Of a DNA stretch of 64,000 nt, positions 43,110 to 53,705 are shown piece after piece. The position numbers and the translations under genes were made by a program. The notes under the pieces were generated by a model. The model searched no databases and was not told the DNA's origin. It saw only the letters and a list, made by a program, of their open reading frames with translations. Each line of letters begins with the position of its first letter. Positions within the stretch are counted from its first letter, which is position 1. Source of the stretch: Haematobia irritans (taxonomy: Eukaryota; Arthropoda; Insecta; Diptera; Muscidae); the NCBI RefSeq assembly GCF_050003625.1, contig NC_134401.1, positions 70,040,537-70,104,536 of the forward strand, read 5' to 3'.

Positions 43110-43895
43110 TAACCAGTCCCAGAGGATCAAAAAGTTTGCCATATTGGATAAAATAACTCTCTTCATAGTTTTCTTTAAGGTATGTTGTGTGTCGTTGAAA
43201 GAATAACTAAAAACGTCCTGATCTGTTGACCATTTAAGACCCAGTGTCTTTACAAATTGTGTGTCATCCTCCTTGATGATTTCCTCTCTGTCCACCATTG
43301 GCACATCAGCCAATATACGTTTATCACTAGCTGCAAATTTTCTGAGGATAAAACCTCCATTTTGCAATAGGGCAGACACCTTTCTCTTTATTTGAATTGT
43401 ACTCTCAATAGTGTTACAACCAGTCATGAGATTGGCAACATAGAAGTCTCGCAAAGCCCCATTGATCCTATTGGATAATCTTGTGACTGTGTCGTGGCCA
43501 ACTCTTGAAGACATTTTACCGCCAAGTACGGAGCACTACTTGTCCCGTATGTCAATGTTTTTAGTTTGTACGTTTCAAGGGGATCGGAGAATTTCTCCGT
43601 AATATACATTGCCATTGACAATCTCTTTCGTCCACCAAAACTTTCCGATACATTTTGGCTATATCGGCAAGTAATGCAAATTTATGGTATCGAAATCGTA
43701 TTAAAATTGTAAAAATGTCTTCTTACAGCGTGGGCCCCACTCGTAAAATTTCGTTAAGTTCTATTCCATTGTCTGTTCTACATGACGCGTCAAAGACGAC
43801 ACGCAATTTGGTTGTGGAGCTATCGAGCTTCGTTACACAGTGATGTGGAATATAGTTATACGTAATATTTTCAGGAGGTTTAGCTAGTTCCTTAT
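43110..43895 (-). pseudogene. BEL element 1 reverse transcriptase region
   Basis: Overlapping minus-strand frames (43424-43621, 43095-43514 and the complement of 43655-43895) give the BEL RT: TTKLRVVFDASC-type fingers, then LKTLTYGTSSAPYLAVKCLQ, and LQNGGFILRKFAASDKRIL after the palm. The catalytic YVDD region is broken: the frame reads FYVANLMTGCN, where the usual sequence would be of the YVDD type. The gypsy element at 43896-49879 interrupts the upstream end. Confidence 0.75.
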
Positions 43896-44462
43896 TGTTA
43901 CGAATTTGATAATTATAGATTTAAGTTTATTTAAATTAGTTTCCGTTAATTTAAATTTCAAATTGTAACGATAAAATTTCGTTATAACTTGTTGGAATCA
44001 TCTATTCATTTTCTAGTACTTTCCTGAATTTCTTTTAGTTCTTTTGTTTGCTTATTTTCATGTAAGTTCTCACTCTCTTTGATAACAACCCCTTTGCTAT
44101 TGTCATTGTTTTTGTTCTTGTAGTAATGCGAGCGCATATCTATGTGAGTGTGTATGTGTTTGGCAGCCACCAGATGAATGACTTAATGGACGTCGATTCT
44201 TCTAGCGTTGTCAAAGAATGTTCTGGCGTTGCCAGAATATTGTAGTGCTGCCAGAATGTTCTCGTATTGCCACACCGTCATATATAAAAGCGCGCGCATG
44301 CTGCTAACGAGTCAGTCTTAATTAAAGCGTCAAACGAATAACATCAGTGTGAACGAATTGTAAAGTGAAGTCATAGTAAATAAATTGTAGATTAACGTTA
44401 TTGAAACGAACAATATTTTAATTGTCGGGTAATTAAAAACGCCTAAATATAAAAACGTAACA
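43896..44462 (+). repeat. 5' LTR of the SAP-Gag gypsy element (567 bp)
   Basis: TG/CA ends are embedded in a 7-bp inverted repeat TGTTACG/CGTAACA. A TATATAAAAGCGCGCG box at about 44280-44295 is a likely TATA promoter, some 170 bp before the LTR end. It differs from the 3' LTR at roughly ten bases and by one indel of about 13 bp near 44411. Two bp after it comes TTGGTGTCGGAAGTG, the likely primer site region, whose tRNA I do not assign. Confidence 0.85.
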
Positions 44463-44500
44463 ATTGGTGTCGGAAGTGAAATAACGAAAAAAAATCTACA

Positions 44501-45127
44501 ATGAAGTTTAATGAGCTTCGAGTGGAAGACTTAAAAAAGGAATTGAGCAAACTGGAGCTGCCGACAACAGGCAATAAGGCCCAGCTTCAAAAGCGTCTAC
44601 TGGAAGAGTTTGAACGGCGTAATATGGACATTGCGACGCATGAGTTTGATTATAAGGAAGACATTGATGAATCAATACTCGTCAATACCAGCAGTGTAGA
44701 AACTCCGTCTGTGGCTTCGAGTGTTGTGGATTACACATCAATGCTCAGTGTTTTGAGCAAAATGATGGAGGAAAACTGTAGAAAAATCATGGATGAGAAT
44801 TCTAGAAAAATGGAAGCAAATTCTAGAAAACTGGAAGCAAATTCTCTAAAAATGGAAGAAAATGCAAGAAAACTGCTCGAAATAAACGCTCTAAAAATTG
44901 AAGCAAATTCTAGAAAATTGGAAGAAAAATTCGACGAAAATTCAAAAAAGATGGACGAAAATTCTAGAATTCTCAATGAAAAACTTCAAGAAATTTCTGA
45001 AAGCATGGAGAAACGTGTGGACCATATAGAAGGTCAAATTATAGAATTGGATAAGAAAGTTCTTTCCGTGGATGAGAAAATTATGGTTCATGATGAGAAG
45101 TTTCTGCACATCGAGAAAAAATGTTAG
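44501..45127 (+). pseudogene. Gag N-terminus: SAP-like domain plus heptad coiled coil
   Basis: The 208-residue frame starts MKFNELRVEDLKKELSKLEL, followed by PTTGNKAQLQKRLLEEF. This helix-hairpin-helix fits a SAP (SAF-A/B, Acinus, PIAS) DNA-binding motif at residues 4-40. Residues of about 90-165 are a near-perfect seven-residue repeat of the type ENSRKME/ANSRKLE, a long coiled coil. SAP domains bind AT-rich chromatin DNA, and their presence on a Gag could tether the particle or preintegration complex. The capsid part follows in other frames. Confidence 0.8.
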
Positions 45128-45871
45128 ACCTGGAAATTAAAGGTGGTCCAGTGCGCGTCATCGAGGGCTCAAAAATCAAAACTCCTGTTTTCGATGGCTC
45201 AACGTCATTTGATGTCTTCAAATTCCAATTCGAAATGGTTGCTTGTAGAAATTTGTGGAATGACGATGATAAAGCAATTGAACTTCTATTGGCAATAAAA
45301 GGGCAATGCTGCTGATGTGATACAAAGCATTCCCGCTTCTTCTAGAAATAACTATAATGAAGTAATAGCGGCACTTCAACGTAAGTATGGTGGAGAGCAC
45401 AAGCAGGACATCTTCAGAATGGAATTGAGAGGAAGAATCCAGAAATCGAATGAAACCGTACAAGATTTCGCAACAGAAGTTGAGCGGCTAGTGCTTTTGA
45501 CATACCCAGGTGAAAGTCATCCTCTTGTGGACCGCATCAAGATTGAAACCTTCGTCAATGGAATTCGAGACCCAGATATAAAATGTGCAACATATGCGTC
45601 ACAAAAGGCTACATTCGCTGAAACAGTAACATTCGCACTTGCACAGGAGACTGCGAGATTGCTAGCGCGGCCTCAAATTCACAAGGTACGTAAAGTAGAG
45701 ACAGAGTGTGACGAATCAAAGTCCGTTATTGAGTCAATGAAAGAGGCCATGAAGCAGGCAATGCAAGAAATGAAGCAAGAGGCAAATAAATCCCGGATCA
45801 AATGCTATAACTGTGATAAGAATGCAAAGCACGACGCAAACGGTCAAGATCCACATCACCATCTCCATTAA
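45121..45871 (+). pseudogene. Gag capsid and broken nucleocapsid
   Basis: Two frames (45121-45315 and 45317-45871) give the capsid: IKTPVFDGSTSFDVFKFQFE, then YGGEHKQDIFRMELRGRIQ and the E-V-E-R block. The nucleocapsid begins CYNCDKNAKHDA but the final Cys is lost in a frameshift, and His repeats encoded by CACCATCTCCAT words follow. Confidence 0.75.
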
Positions 45872-46049
45872 ACAATAGCCATAAGGTGACCCCACAGTCA
45901 AGTGAGTCACCTTTAAACTAAATCGAGCTAGTTCAGCGGGGCAAGAGCTGGCTCCCACAGACGATGGCCCCACCATCTCCATAGCAATAGTTCAACAGAA
46001 AAATAACAATTTAACTATTGCGGGTGTTATTAATGGCGACAAGCGTACT

Positions 46050-46994
46050 TTGACGTTGGATACTGGTGCATCAAAGTCGATCATTAGATCTGATTTAGTA
46101 AAAGGAAAAGTTACACCACTGATTGGAGTCAAGCTACGCACGGCTACAGGGGAACCCGCAACCGTATATGGAAAGGTCGCCGTAAAATTAACTATTGCTA
46201 ACAAATCCGTTACTTATGATTTCATTGTGGCCGATATAGTAGACGAAGTTATAATTGGAGCGGATTTCATGATTGCTTTTGGTCTCAATCTGGATATGAA
46301 GCGTCGTGTAATGACATGGTGCGATGCCGAAATAACGGTAAACGTGGGATACGACGAGAATACACCTGTCAGACGTTTGACAACGAGCCAGTCAGAGTCT
46401 ATACCACCGAATGCCGAAGCAATTATATGGGTTTCTATGAACGGAGATTGTGAAGTCGGCGAATTGTGGGTTGTTGAACCAGCAGAAAACAAAAGCAACA
46501 ACATCTTGATAGCAAATGCCCTGGTAACAACGAACGAAGAGAGACTAATACCAGTTCGTGTCTTGAACTTGTCTGACAATCATGAGCAAATTGTAACATT
46601 TTCTGACATTGGCAAATGTACACCAGCCGAGGCAATAGTCAATTTGGAAGGCAACTCATCAAAGACACATGAAGCAGTGAGAAAACATCTAGAAGGGTAT
46701 TTCGAGGCTTGGACACGTCATCTATCGCCGTCAGAGAGAAATAAAGCCAAGCAATTGTTGTGGAAAAACGCCTCTGCTTTTGCTTCTGAAAAGGGAAATC
46801 AAGGAAGAACATCTGTAGTGAAACATGAAATTAGAACCGCAGAAGAAAGGCCCATAAAACAGGCACCACGAAGAGTTCCCCTGGCAAAAAGAGACGAAGT
46901 TCAAAAGCTCATAAAGGAAATGGCGGAGAGTGGTGTGATCGAGCCATCATCAAATCCTTGGTGCTCACCAGTTGTGCTGGTCAAAACTGAATGA
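46050..46994 (+). pseudogene. Protease and RT entry of the SAP-Gag element
   Basis: The 314-residue frame opens with the active site LDTGASKSIIRSDLV and the flap-side motif VIIGADFMIAFG of a retropepsin. It continues to the RT entry block KEMAESGVIEPSSNPWCSPV and stops. The RT continues in another frame after a small deletion of the conserved CVDYR-type block. Confidence 0.85.
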
Positions 46995-47832
46995 TGTCAC
47001 CAAAAAGGACAGTTATCCGCTTCCACGCATTGATGACACGTTGGACACACTAGCCGGAACAACATGGTTTTCTACGCTTGATTTGCAGAGTGGATATTGG
47101 CAAGTAGAGGTCGCCGAGAAAGACAAGGAAAAGACGGCTTTTGGCGTTAATGGCGGTCTCTGGCAATTCAATGTAATGCCGTTCGGGCTCTGCAACGCTC
47201 CGGCTACCTTCGAAAGATTGATTAACGCAAAGAAATGCTCCCTTTTCCAGCGGGAAGTTAAATACCTGGGTCATCATGTGACTGCAGAGGGCATATCCAC
47301 CGATGAAGACAAAATCCAAGCTGTCAGAGATTGGCCACAACCTCGAAATCTCCACGAATTAAGAAGTTTCCTTGGGTTATGTACATATTACCGACGATTC
47401 GTCCCAAACTTCGCCAGCATCGCCGCTAGTCTCCATAAATTGACGCAAAAAGGTCAGAAGTTCCAGTGGAGCGACGAACAGGAGGATTCATTCCAATATT
47501 TAAAAGAACTTTTATGTTCAGCTCCTGTTCTAGCGTATCCTATTCCGGGCGAAAGATTTGTTTTGGATACAGATGCTAGCGCGTATGGTATTGGAGGTGT
47601 GTTATCTCAACAGATAGACGGCAAGGAGAAGGTCATCGGATATTTCAGCAGAACGTTGTCCAAGTCCGAAAAGAACTACTGTGTAACGCGACGAGAGCTG
47701 TTAGCCGTCATAGAGAGTGTAAAACATTATCATAAATATTTGTATGGACAACACTTCTTGCTCAGGACTGATCACTCAGCTCTACGATGGTTGCTCCAAT
47801 TCAAGAATCCGGAAGCTCAATTGGCACGTTAG
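46972..47832 (+). pseudogene. RT lacking the YxDD box, and RNase H
   Basis: The 286-residue frame has motif A (WFSTLDLQSGYWQVEV) and NVMPFGLCNAPATFERL. It then jumps in frame to AKKCSLFQREVKYLGHHV, so about 55-60 residues including the catalytic YxDD box are missing. RNase H follows with FVLDTDASAYGIGGVL, then NYCVTRRELLAVI and LRTDHSALRWL. Polymerase activity is not possible for this copy. Confidence 0.85.
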
Positions 47833-47904
47833 ATCGAGAGGCTCCAAAGCTATGATTTCAGTATCGAGCATAGAAAAGGTGGAAAACACGGTAACGCTGA
47901 CGCT

Positions 47905-48654
47905 TTGTCACGTCGACCTTGCAGTATAGAATGCAAGCACTGCTCGAAAGCTGAACATAAGGAGGAGATTGTTGATATTCGGCTGTTACACATCGAATCT
48001 GGAGTGGACTGGCCAACAGAACAGCGTAAAGATCCCATTTTGAACAAAATTATTTCAGCAAAGGAAGAGAACAAGAAGCCCAGTAAGAAAGACATCGCAG
48101 CCGAAAGTCCACTTATGAAATCATACTGGGCTCAATGGGATAGTTTAGTTCTAGTCAATGGATCCCTGCAACGTAAATGGGAAAGCGAAGATGGCAAGAA
48201 CAGCCGAAATTTGATCATCGTACCGGATTCCAAAATAAGAGACGTTTTGGCGGAGTTCCATAATGGTCCCAGTGGAGGTCATCTGGGAATAACCAAAACC
48301 GCCGAGAAAGTGAAGCAACGATTCTACTGGGTTGGATGCCAGAAATCAATTGCTGAATGGGTAGCCAATTGCGAGAAGTGCATGAAGGCGAAAGGTCCAA
48401 CAAGGAAAAGTCGAGGTCCTATGCAAGAGTATAGACCTGGAGCCCCGTTCGAAAGAAGAGCAATGGACGTGGCAGGCCCTTTCCCAGTAAGTGATTCTGG
48501 AAACCGTGGTCATGGATTACTTCAGCAAATGGCCGGAGGTGTATGCAATTCCAAACCAAGAGGCAAAAACGATTGTGGATGTGGTCAACAAAAACTGGAT
48601 ATGCCGCTACGGGGTGCCGTCCGAGATTCACTCAGACCAGGGAAGAAATTTTGA
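47905..48654 (+). pseudogene. Integrase zinc-binding domain and start of core
   Basis: A 249-residue frame. EFHNGPSGGHLGITKT and RFYWVGCQKSIAEW with CEKCMKAKGP form the HHCC domain. The core begins with RAMDVAGPFPVSD, which carries the first catalytic Asp, before a frameshift near 48500. Confidence 0.8.
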
Positions 48655-49024
48655 ATCGGCCATATTCAAAGAGATGTGTGAATCCCTTGGTATCAAGAAA
48701 ACGAGGACTACGCTATTACATCCACAATCCGAGGGCATGGTAGAAAGGTTTAATCGCACCCTGGAGGAACATCTTCGAAAAGTGGTGGACAACGGCCAGA
48801 GGGACTGGGACGAGCATATTCCAAAGTTTTTGCTGTCCTATAGATCTGCCATTCATGATTCCACCTCTCGAACACCGGCCAATGTTCTATTCGGAACTGA
48901 GTTGAAGTTGCCTGGAGATCTGATATTCGGCGCTAAACCTAATGAGCTCGCCATGGAAGAAAACAGAAACGATATCCTCCAAACACTTTCGGAGAAGTTC
49001 ACGAATCAGTGCGCAACAAAATAA
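48491..49024 (+). pseudogene. Integrase core with second Asp and Glu
   Basis: A 177-residue frame. MDYFSKWPEVYAIPNQEAKT, SDQGRNFESAIF (second Asp) and HPQSEGMVERFNR (Glu) are the core motifs, followed by LLSYRSAIHDSTSRTPA. It ends FTNQCATK at a frameshift into the last frame. Confidence 0.85.
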
Positions 49025-49311
49025 AAATGGTCAGCAACAGAATGAAGGCGAGATACGATCGTGCTGTAAATACTGAGGGCTTCCAAGAAGAAGAATTGGT
49101 TCTGCTATTTAACCCGCAACGAAAGAAAGGATTGTGTCCCAAACTGCAAACACAGTGGGAAGGCCCATACAAAGTCATCAAGAAGATCAATGATGTTGTA
49201 TACCGGATTCAGAAGTACGACAGCCCTAGATCAAAGATGAAAGTTGTACATCTGGAACGATTGGCTCCTTACGGAACAGGTTCTGTGCCTGTTCGGGACG
49301 AACAGGCTTAA
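49009..49311 (+). pseudogene. Integrase C-terminal domain
   Basis: A 100-residue frame with VLLFNPQRKKGLCPKLQ and WEGPYKVIKKINDVVYRIQ, the GPY/F module of gypsy integrases that binds DNA. It ends 11 bp before the 3' LTR. The purine tract AGCGGGAGGCAG lies between. Confidence 0.85.
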
Positions 49312-49322
49312 GCGGGAGGCAG

Positions 49323-49879
49323 TGTTACGAATTTGATAATTATAGATTTAAGTTTATTTAAATTAGTTTCCGTTAATTTAAATTTCAAATTGTAACGATA
49401 AAATTTCGTTATAACTTGTTGGAATCATCTATTCATTTTCTAGTACTTTCCTGAATTTCTTTTATGTTCTTTTGTTTGCTTATTTTCATGTAAGTTCTCA
49501 CTCTCTTTGATAACAACCCCTTTGCTATTGTCATTGTTTTTGTTCTTGTAGTAATGCGAGCGCATATCTATGTGAGTGTGTATGTGTTTGGCAGCCACCA
49601 GATGAATAACTTAATGGTCGTAGATTCTTCTAGCGTTGTCAAAGAATGTTCTGGCGTTGCCAGAATATTGTAGTGCTGCCAGAATGTTCTCACATTGCCA
49701 GACCGTCATATATAAAAGCGCTCGCATGCTGCTAACGAGTCAGTTTTAATTAAAGCGTCAAACGAATAACATCAGTGTGAACGAATTGTAAAGTGAAGTC
49801 ATAGTAAATAAATTGTAGATTAACGTTATTGAAACGAACAGTCGGGAAATTAAAAACGCCTAAATATAAAAACGTAACA
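49323..49879 (+). repeat. 3' LTR of the SAP-Gag gypsy element (557 bp)
   Basis: Same structure as the 5' LTR, including the TATATAAAAGCGCTCG box. The two share roughly 98 percent of bases by eye. It is followed by ATAT, the probable target duplicate. Confidence 0.85.
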
Positions 49880-49883
49880 ATAT

Positions 49884-50673
49884 GTTGCAATTGAATATAC
49901 TCACGTATAAAACTACCATATTCCGACCATAGATTTGGATTACGATACAATTTGTTTTCCAAAGAGTAAAAACGCCGTTGTGATATTTCAAAGGAGGACC
50001 CCAAAACAGACGGATCTACCTTGAATGGCAATCTGACAATAAATTTGTTACTTACAGGGCGCCTTGTCGTTGTTTCTTTGAACATTTTTTAACACTCCTC
50101 TTCCTCGACTGTAAAACCTTGCGTGGGTGATGGTGATCATTCTTCCACATTCCAAAATCTCTCTAGAATAGTCTCCAGCAATGGCTCTTCTGTCATCTTT
50201 AACTTACTATATGGTGGTTGTGAAGAAACATGAAAACAAATCAGCTGATCTATGGTTTTGTTCTAATGTAGATGATGTATTTAGATTAATGACGACTGTG
50301 GTGAATTTTTTTTATTTAGTGTTCGTTTTTCTTGTTTTTGATGCAAAGAAGAGCCAACGACTATCCAGCCTAGCCTTGTTTTTTAGAGAGTTGGTGTGTT
50401 TCCATTTTTTATTTGTCCGACGAGCAGTAAATCATAAAATAACTCAGCTCCTATGAGCAAGTCTATGGGTCCCTGTAAATAAAATGAATTGTCTGCGAGT
50501 TTTACGTTGGTTGGAATTCTCCACTGCTTAATGCCAAGTGCGTTCTGAGGCTGGTATGATGTTATGGATGGAATGATTGTAGCAGAGATAGAAGAAGAGT
50601 AGTCAGAAGATAAAGAAGTTACGGCAAAGCTGCAGTTAAACGCGCCAATGCTGTTATGCGCTATTCCATTTAC
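49884..50673 (-). pseudogene. BEL element 1: protease end and pre-RT region
   Basis: The clear frame is 49750-50085 (in part LTR-derived), with TTTRRPVSNKFIVRLPFKVD and FSLENKL-like text, the conserved BEL segment before RT. Upstream, broken frames still show NVKLADNSFYLQGPIDLLIG, the end of the DUF1758 protease-like domain. Frameshifts and stops separate the pieces. Confidence 0.7.
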
Positions 50674-51039
50674 TTACATGGATATTTTTGTGCGCGGCAC
50701 CCGTAAGTATTGTGCAATATGTTCTGTGACAAAATGTAATTGAGATCCCGAATCCAATAGGGCACATACATTTATTGATCTTCCTTTTGACGATTTCAAT
50801 TCAACTTGTGCTGTCCCAAGTATAACGGTGCTATCAATGTCAGAGATATGTAGTGAAGTGGCTGCTGTAGATTCTGGTGGAGTTATCGATGGTGTTGGTT
50901 GTGAGGGCAAAGGTGGAAGCACCGTGGATGGCTGTGGCAACGAAGGTGACGACGATTGTTGTTTGTGTAATGGTGTGTGACATCTATTAGTCGATGGACA
51001 TTTAGAAGCAAAGTGATATGTACCAAAAAAGTTAGGCAT
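50674..51039 (-). pseudogene. BEL element 1 aspartic protease (DUF1758-like)
   Basis: The frame passes from a Pro/Ser/His-rich linker into VILGTAQVELKSSKGRS and then NVCALLDSGSQLHFVTEHI. LLDSGSQ is the retropepsin active site of BEL/Pao elements. The linker begins with FASKCPSTNRC, the residue of a zinc knuckle. Confidence 0.8.
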
Positions 51040-51079
51040 AGTTTTAGATTTTTTACCATACGAAATCTCTCCGTTTCTT

Positions 51080-52055
51080 TCATCTCAATAAATTTGCGGC
51101 AATTGAATGGGTTGTGGGGGGTTGAAGATTTACAAAAACAACATTGGGTAGGTGCATCGAGACTACGAAAGAAGAAGCAGACTTCTTTTTTGCTTGAAAT
51201 GAATTGTTATTGGGAGTTTTTATATGAAATTGACGATGTTTAATTTCGTTGGTTAAAATTAAATCCAAACTCTTACATCTTCTTTCGAGAAACAAAGAGA
51301 GATCTGTAAGCTCTGGAAGCACAAGTTCATGGTTAGTTTCTCCATTATCCCAATTGGAGAAAATCTCTTCTTCCCACTTAGTTTGAGTGTCTGCATCGAG
51401 TTTTGAGACGATCATATGGAGCAAAATGCCATTTGATACTTGTTCTCGTGAAGCTATTGTTTGAAGGTGTCATTTCCAAAGCCTGTATTAATCGCGCAGC
51501 TTCATCGGTAAGACAAAATCGCAAATATTGGAACTTTGATATGACAGAAAGGTCGGAATTTTCGTGGACTAATACAAGAAACATATTGTAAAAATCCGAC
51601 CATGTGGTGTAATCGCCATTGAATTTAGATAACTGCAACGGAGGTAGTGATGGCCGTTGCGGCTGTTGGGGCGATGACGTAAGTATTCTTCTGCTGCACA
51701 TACTTGGCTCAGTAATATTTAGGCGGAGATTGGACATTCGTCCAAGAATACATGATTTTATTTTGAAATGCGCATCTTCAAATATTGAACGATGTGTTAA
51801 AATAAATTGTGATTCGTCCAAAGATTCCAATTTACCTTGAGCTGATTCAAAGGCTTCATGTCGGCGCTCCAACAATGATAATTTTACCTCTAGTTGGTGA
51901 ATTGTTAAATTTTTATACTCAGCCAAATTACTTGCTTCATTCAAAACTTGCTTCATTATATTATCCCGATGTAATACCTTAATGTGAATTAGGTTACTGG
52001 AATTCCCAGGTGTCCCAGTTGTTTCTTCTAAGACAGACATGCCTTCTTTGGACAT
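51080..52055 (-). pseudogene. BEL element 1 Gag (DUF1759-like)
   Basis: Two overlapping minus-strand frames (51378-52055 and 51080-51424). Residues LPPLQLSKFNGDYTTWSDFYN are the hallmark of BEL Gag (LPxxxLPxFxGxxxxWxxFxxxF). DLSVISKFQYLRFCLTDEAARLI follows. The second frame has LPELTDLSLFLERRCKSLD, the region before the knuckles. The ATG at 52055 lies about 50 bp inside the 5' LTR edge. A frameshift near 51.4 kb breaks the gene. Confidence 0.85.
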
Positions 52056-52107
52056 GATGTCTTAGTTGATGATTCACAAGTTGCAGGGTCCGGCTCGAAG
52101 GACCTTA

Positions 52108-52491
52108 TGGTGAGGACAAGAGCTTTTTCCTATCCTTTATTGTGAAACCCCAATTAAAAAACGATATTTTTATTCAGAGATTCAATACAAAAATTCACTT
52201 TATTTCAGAAAATCAACTTCTTTATTTGACGAATGACAAGCAACTACTATATGAACTCATATCACTATTTCTATGTTGGATGGTTTGTAAAAAGTTATAA
52301 AAAACGGGATTCAAAAGCTACAAAATTATTTCTTTTTCTTTTGGTTGTCGCTTCTAACGGCTGAGTTATTGTTGGTAGCACAATTGATGTTACAACATTC
52401 TATGTTTTGTTAGTACGCTGATGGGTCTGTCAGTGCAGGAAAACAAATGACCCAACTGGAACATGCTTCGTTATCAGTTTAATTTCCAACA
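52108..52491 (-). repeat. 5' LTR of BEL element 1 (384 bp)
   Basis: On the + strand TGGTGAGGAC... to ...TTTCCAACA. On the minus strand it is followed by ATAAGGTCCTTCGAGCCGGA, the primer-site region. Followed on the + strand by the target duplicate GACCT. Confidence 0.85.
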
Positions 52492-52547
52492 GACCTTTTG
52501 TTTTTAATAATTTTTAGATTGGAAAATTGCTATTATACATTGATATA

Positions 52548-52900
52548 TGGGAGCAACCGTCGTACAATGGTTCAAGCCCACTTTGCATACAAACGGTTAT
52601 GGATTCAATCCTGGTTTCGACTAAACACTATAAAGTTTTGCAACGGTGCATAGGTGGATTACTCGCTCTGGAATGTTGGTGACATTTCTGAGTGTTTCAA
52701 ACCTACTCTAAATTTTTCATCGCAATGGAAAATCGTGTTCAGGCTCTGCTATTAAAAGGAGATTTCTTATCTTTGAGTTTCCTGCATGGAATCGGGTGGC
52801 ACTCAGTGACAAGAGAGAAGTTCAACACTGCTGTATCATAAGGGACTGAATAGCCAAAGTGGGCCTGAAATAACGGGCTGCCACTATAGCTAACCTAAAC
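52548..52900 (+). mobile_element. Second copy of the LINE-tailed SINE (diverged)
   Basis: It starts with a tRNA-like head (TACAATGGTTCAAGCCCACT and the B-box remnant TGGATTCAATCCTGG), runs through the same body as 4058-4379 (TTGGTGACATTTCTGAG..., ATGGAATCGGGTGGCACTCAGTGACAAG) and ends GGGCCTGAAATAACGGGCTGCCACTATAGCTAACCTAAAC. Substitutions throughout show that it is older than the first copy. Its target duplication is no longer obvious. Confidence 0.75.
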
Positions 52901-53196
52901 TGTGCTCGAATGTTTCACAATTGGCAAAGTTCACCTTAAATGTGAGTATTAAAACCAGGATAATATTACAACCTTGCTATTTTACTAAATACGGTCTTAA
53001 GAGAATAATGTATGCTTTTAGTTTTAACCATTTTAATTTTTGCTAAAAGTACCTATTTGAACTTTGATGACGTCTTTCAATACAATACCTATAAATAAAA
53101 ATAGTTTACAAAATACAATTTTTTGTCATGTATATTTGATGTGAGGTGATTTTTTTATGTATTTTCATCTACTGAATTCGAATATAGAAGTTATGG

Positions 53197-53526
53197 CCTG
53201 TTCCTGTATATCGAACGAAAGCTTGATTTCGTATTCCAAACGAAAGAAATTTGATTTTTGTTCTTTTATTTCGAAAGGCAAGTCACTTCATATTTTGTTG
53301 TCGAGTAATAAACGAACATATACAATAAGTGCCAAGAAAAAAGTAAAAGCATTGTTAACATTTGAATGAATGCTCAGGCCAAAAATCTAAAAATACTCAT
53401 TTTTAATAATCAATGTATTCTCATACAAACGAATCGAATTTTCAAAAATAGAAAAACCCAAATTCATTCGAATTCGAGTGACTGCCTTTCTTTCGAACTG
53501 GTTTTCGTTCGATATACAGGAACAGG
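53197..53526. mobile_element. MITE with perfect 24-bp terminal inverted repeats
   Basis: CCTGTTCCTGTATATCGAAC (53197 onwards) and GTTCGATATACAGGAACAGG (ending 53526) are exactly complementary over 24 bp. TTCGAATA and CGAATTCG words are repeated inside. The + strand frame 53157-53369 that overlaps it is not a gene. A GGCCTGTTCC sequence also occurs near 34657. Confidence 0.7.
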
Positions 53527-53565
53527 GCATTAGTTTCGAAGACACTTTTTTCTGGGTGTACTGAT

Positions 53566-53628
53566 TTAGTTTTCACTTTAGCGATTTTAGCGGCTAAACT
53601 CGAACTTAATACCCACCGTAAATGAAAA
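53566..53628. repeat. Right end of a PIF/Harbinger-like MITE
   Basis: TTAGTTTTCACTTTAGCGAT through TAGCGGCTAAACTCGAACTT to AATACCCACC matches the right end of the 1732-1963 family, better preserved than in that copy. The left end is absent nearby. Confidence 0.6.
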
Positions 53629-53705
53629 CCTAGTTACAACAAAGTTTGTTGAACAAAAACAAAACCTGAATTCAGTACAATGTAACAAAAGAAGACTTTA
53701 CAAAA

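Larger units (their letters stand above)
43896..49879 (+). mobile_element. Ty3/gypsy retrotransposon with SAP-type Gag, nested in BEL element 1
   Basis: LTRs at 43896-44462 and 49323-49879 start TGTTACG and end CGTAACA. The flanks (TTAT and ATAT) look like a 4-bp duplication with one mismatch, and the BEL reading frame across the site becomes continuous if one copy is removed. Interior: Gag with an N-terminal SAP-like domain, protease, RT, RNase H and integrase, with several frameshifts and two in-frame deletions in RT. It is non-functional. Confidence 0.88.
36316..52491 (-). mobile_element. BEL/Pao retrotransposon carrying three nested insertions
   Basis: LTRs at 36316-36714 and 52108-52491 bound it, and a perfect 5-bp duplication GACCT (36311-36315, 52492-52496) flanks it. 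In minus-strand order it holds Gag (DUF1759-like), protease (DUF1758-like), RT, RNase H remnants and integrase. It was later hit by a LOA-like LINE (36818-41702), a 63-bp LINE tail (43047-43109) and a gypsy element (43896-49879). Its own length without these is only about 5.2 kb because the RNase H and integrase core regions have deletions. LTRs differ by about six substitutions and four indels. Confidence 0.88.

Noticed and set aside
50181..50456. 91-codon + strand frame
   Set aside because: It is antisense to remnants of the BEL element 1 protease and pre-RT region.
36311..53628. That the MITE ends at 36035 and 53566-53628 are one element split by BEL element 1
   Set aside because: The ends fit, but more than 1 kb of other sequence, including a SINE and another MITE, lies between them after removal of the BEL element. 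It is possible but not supported enough.
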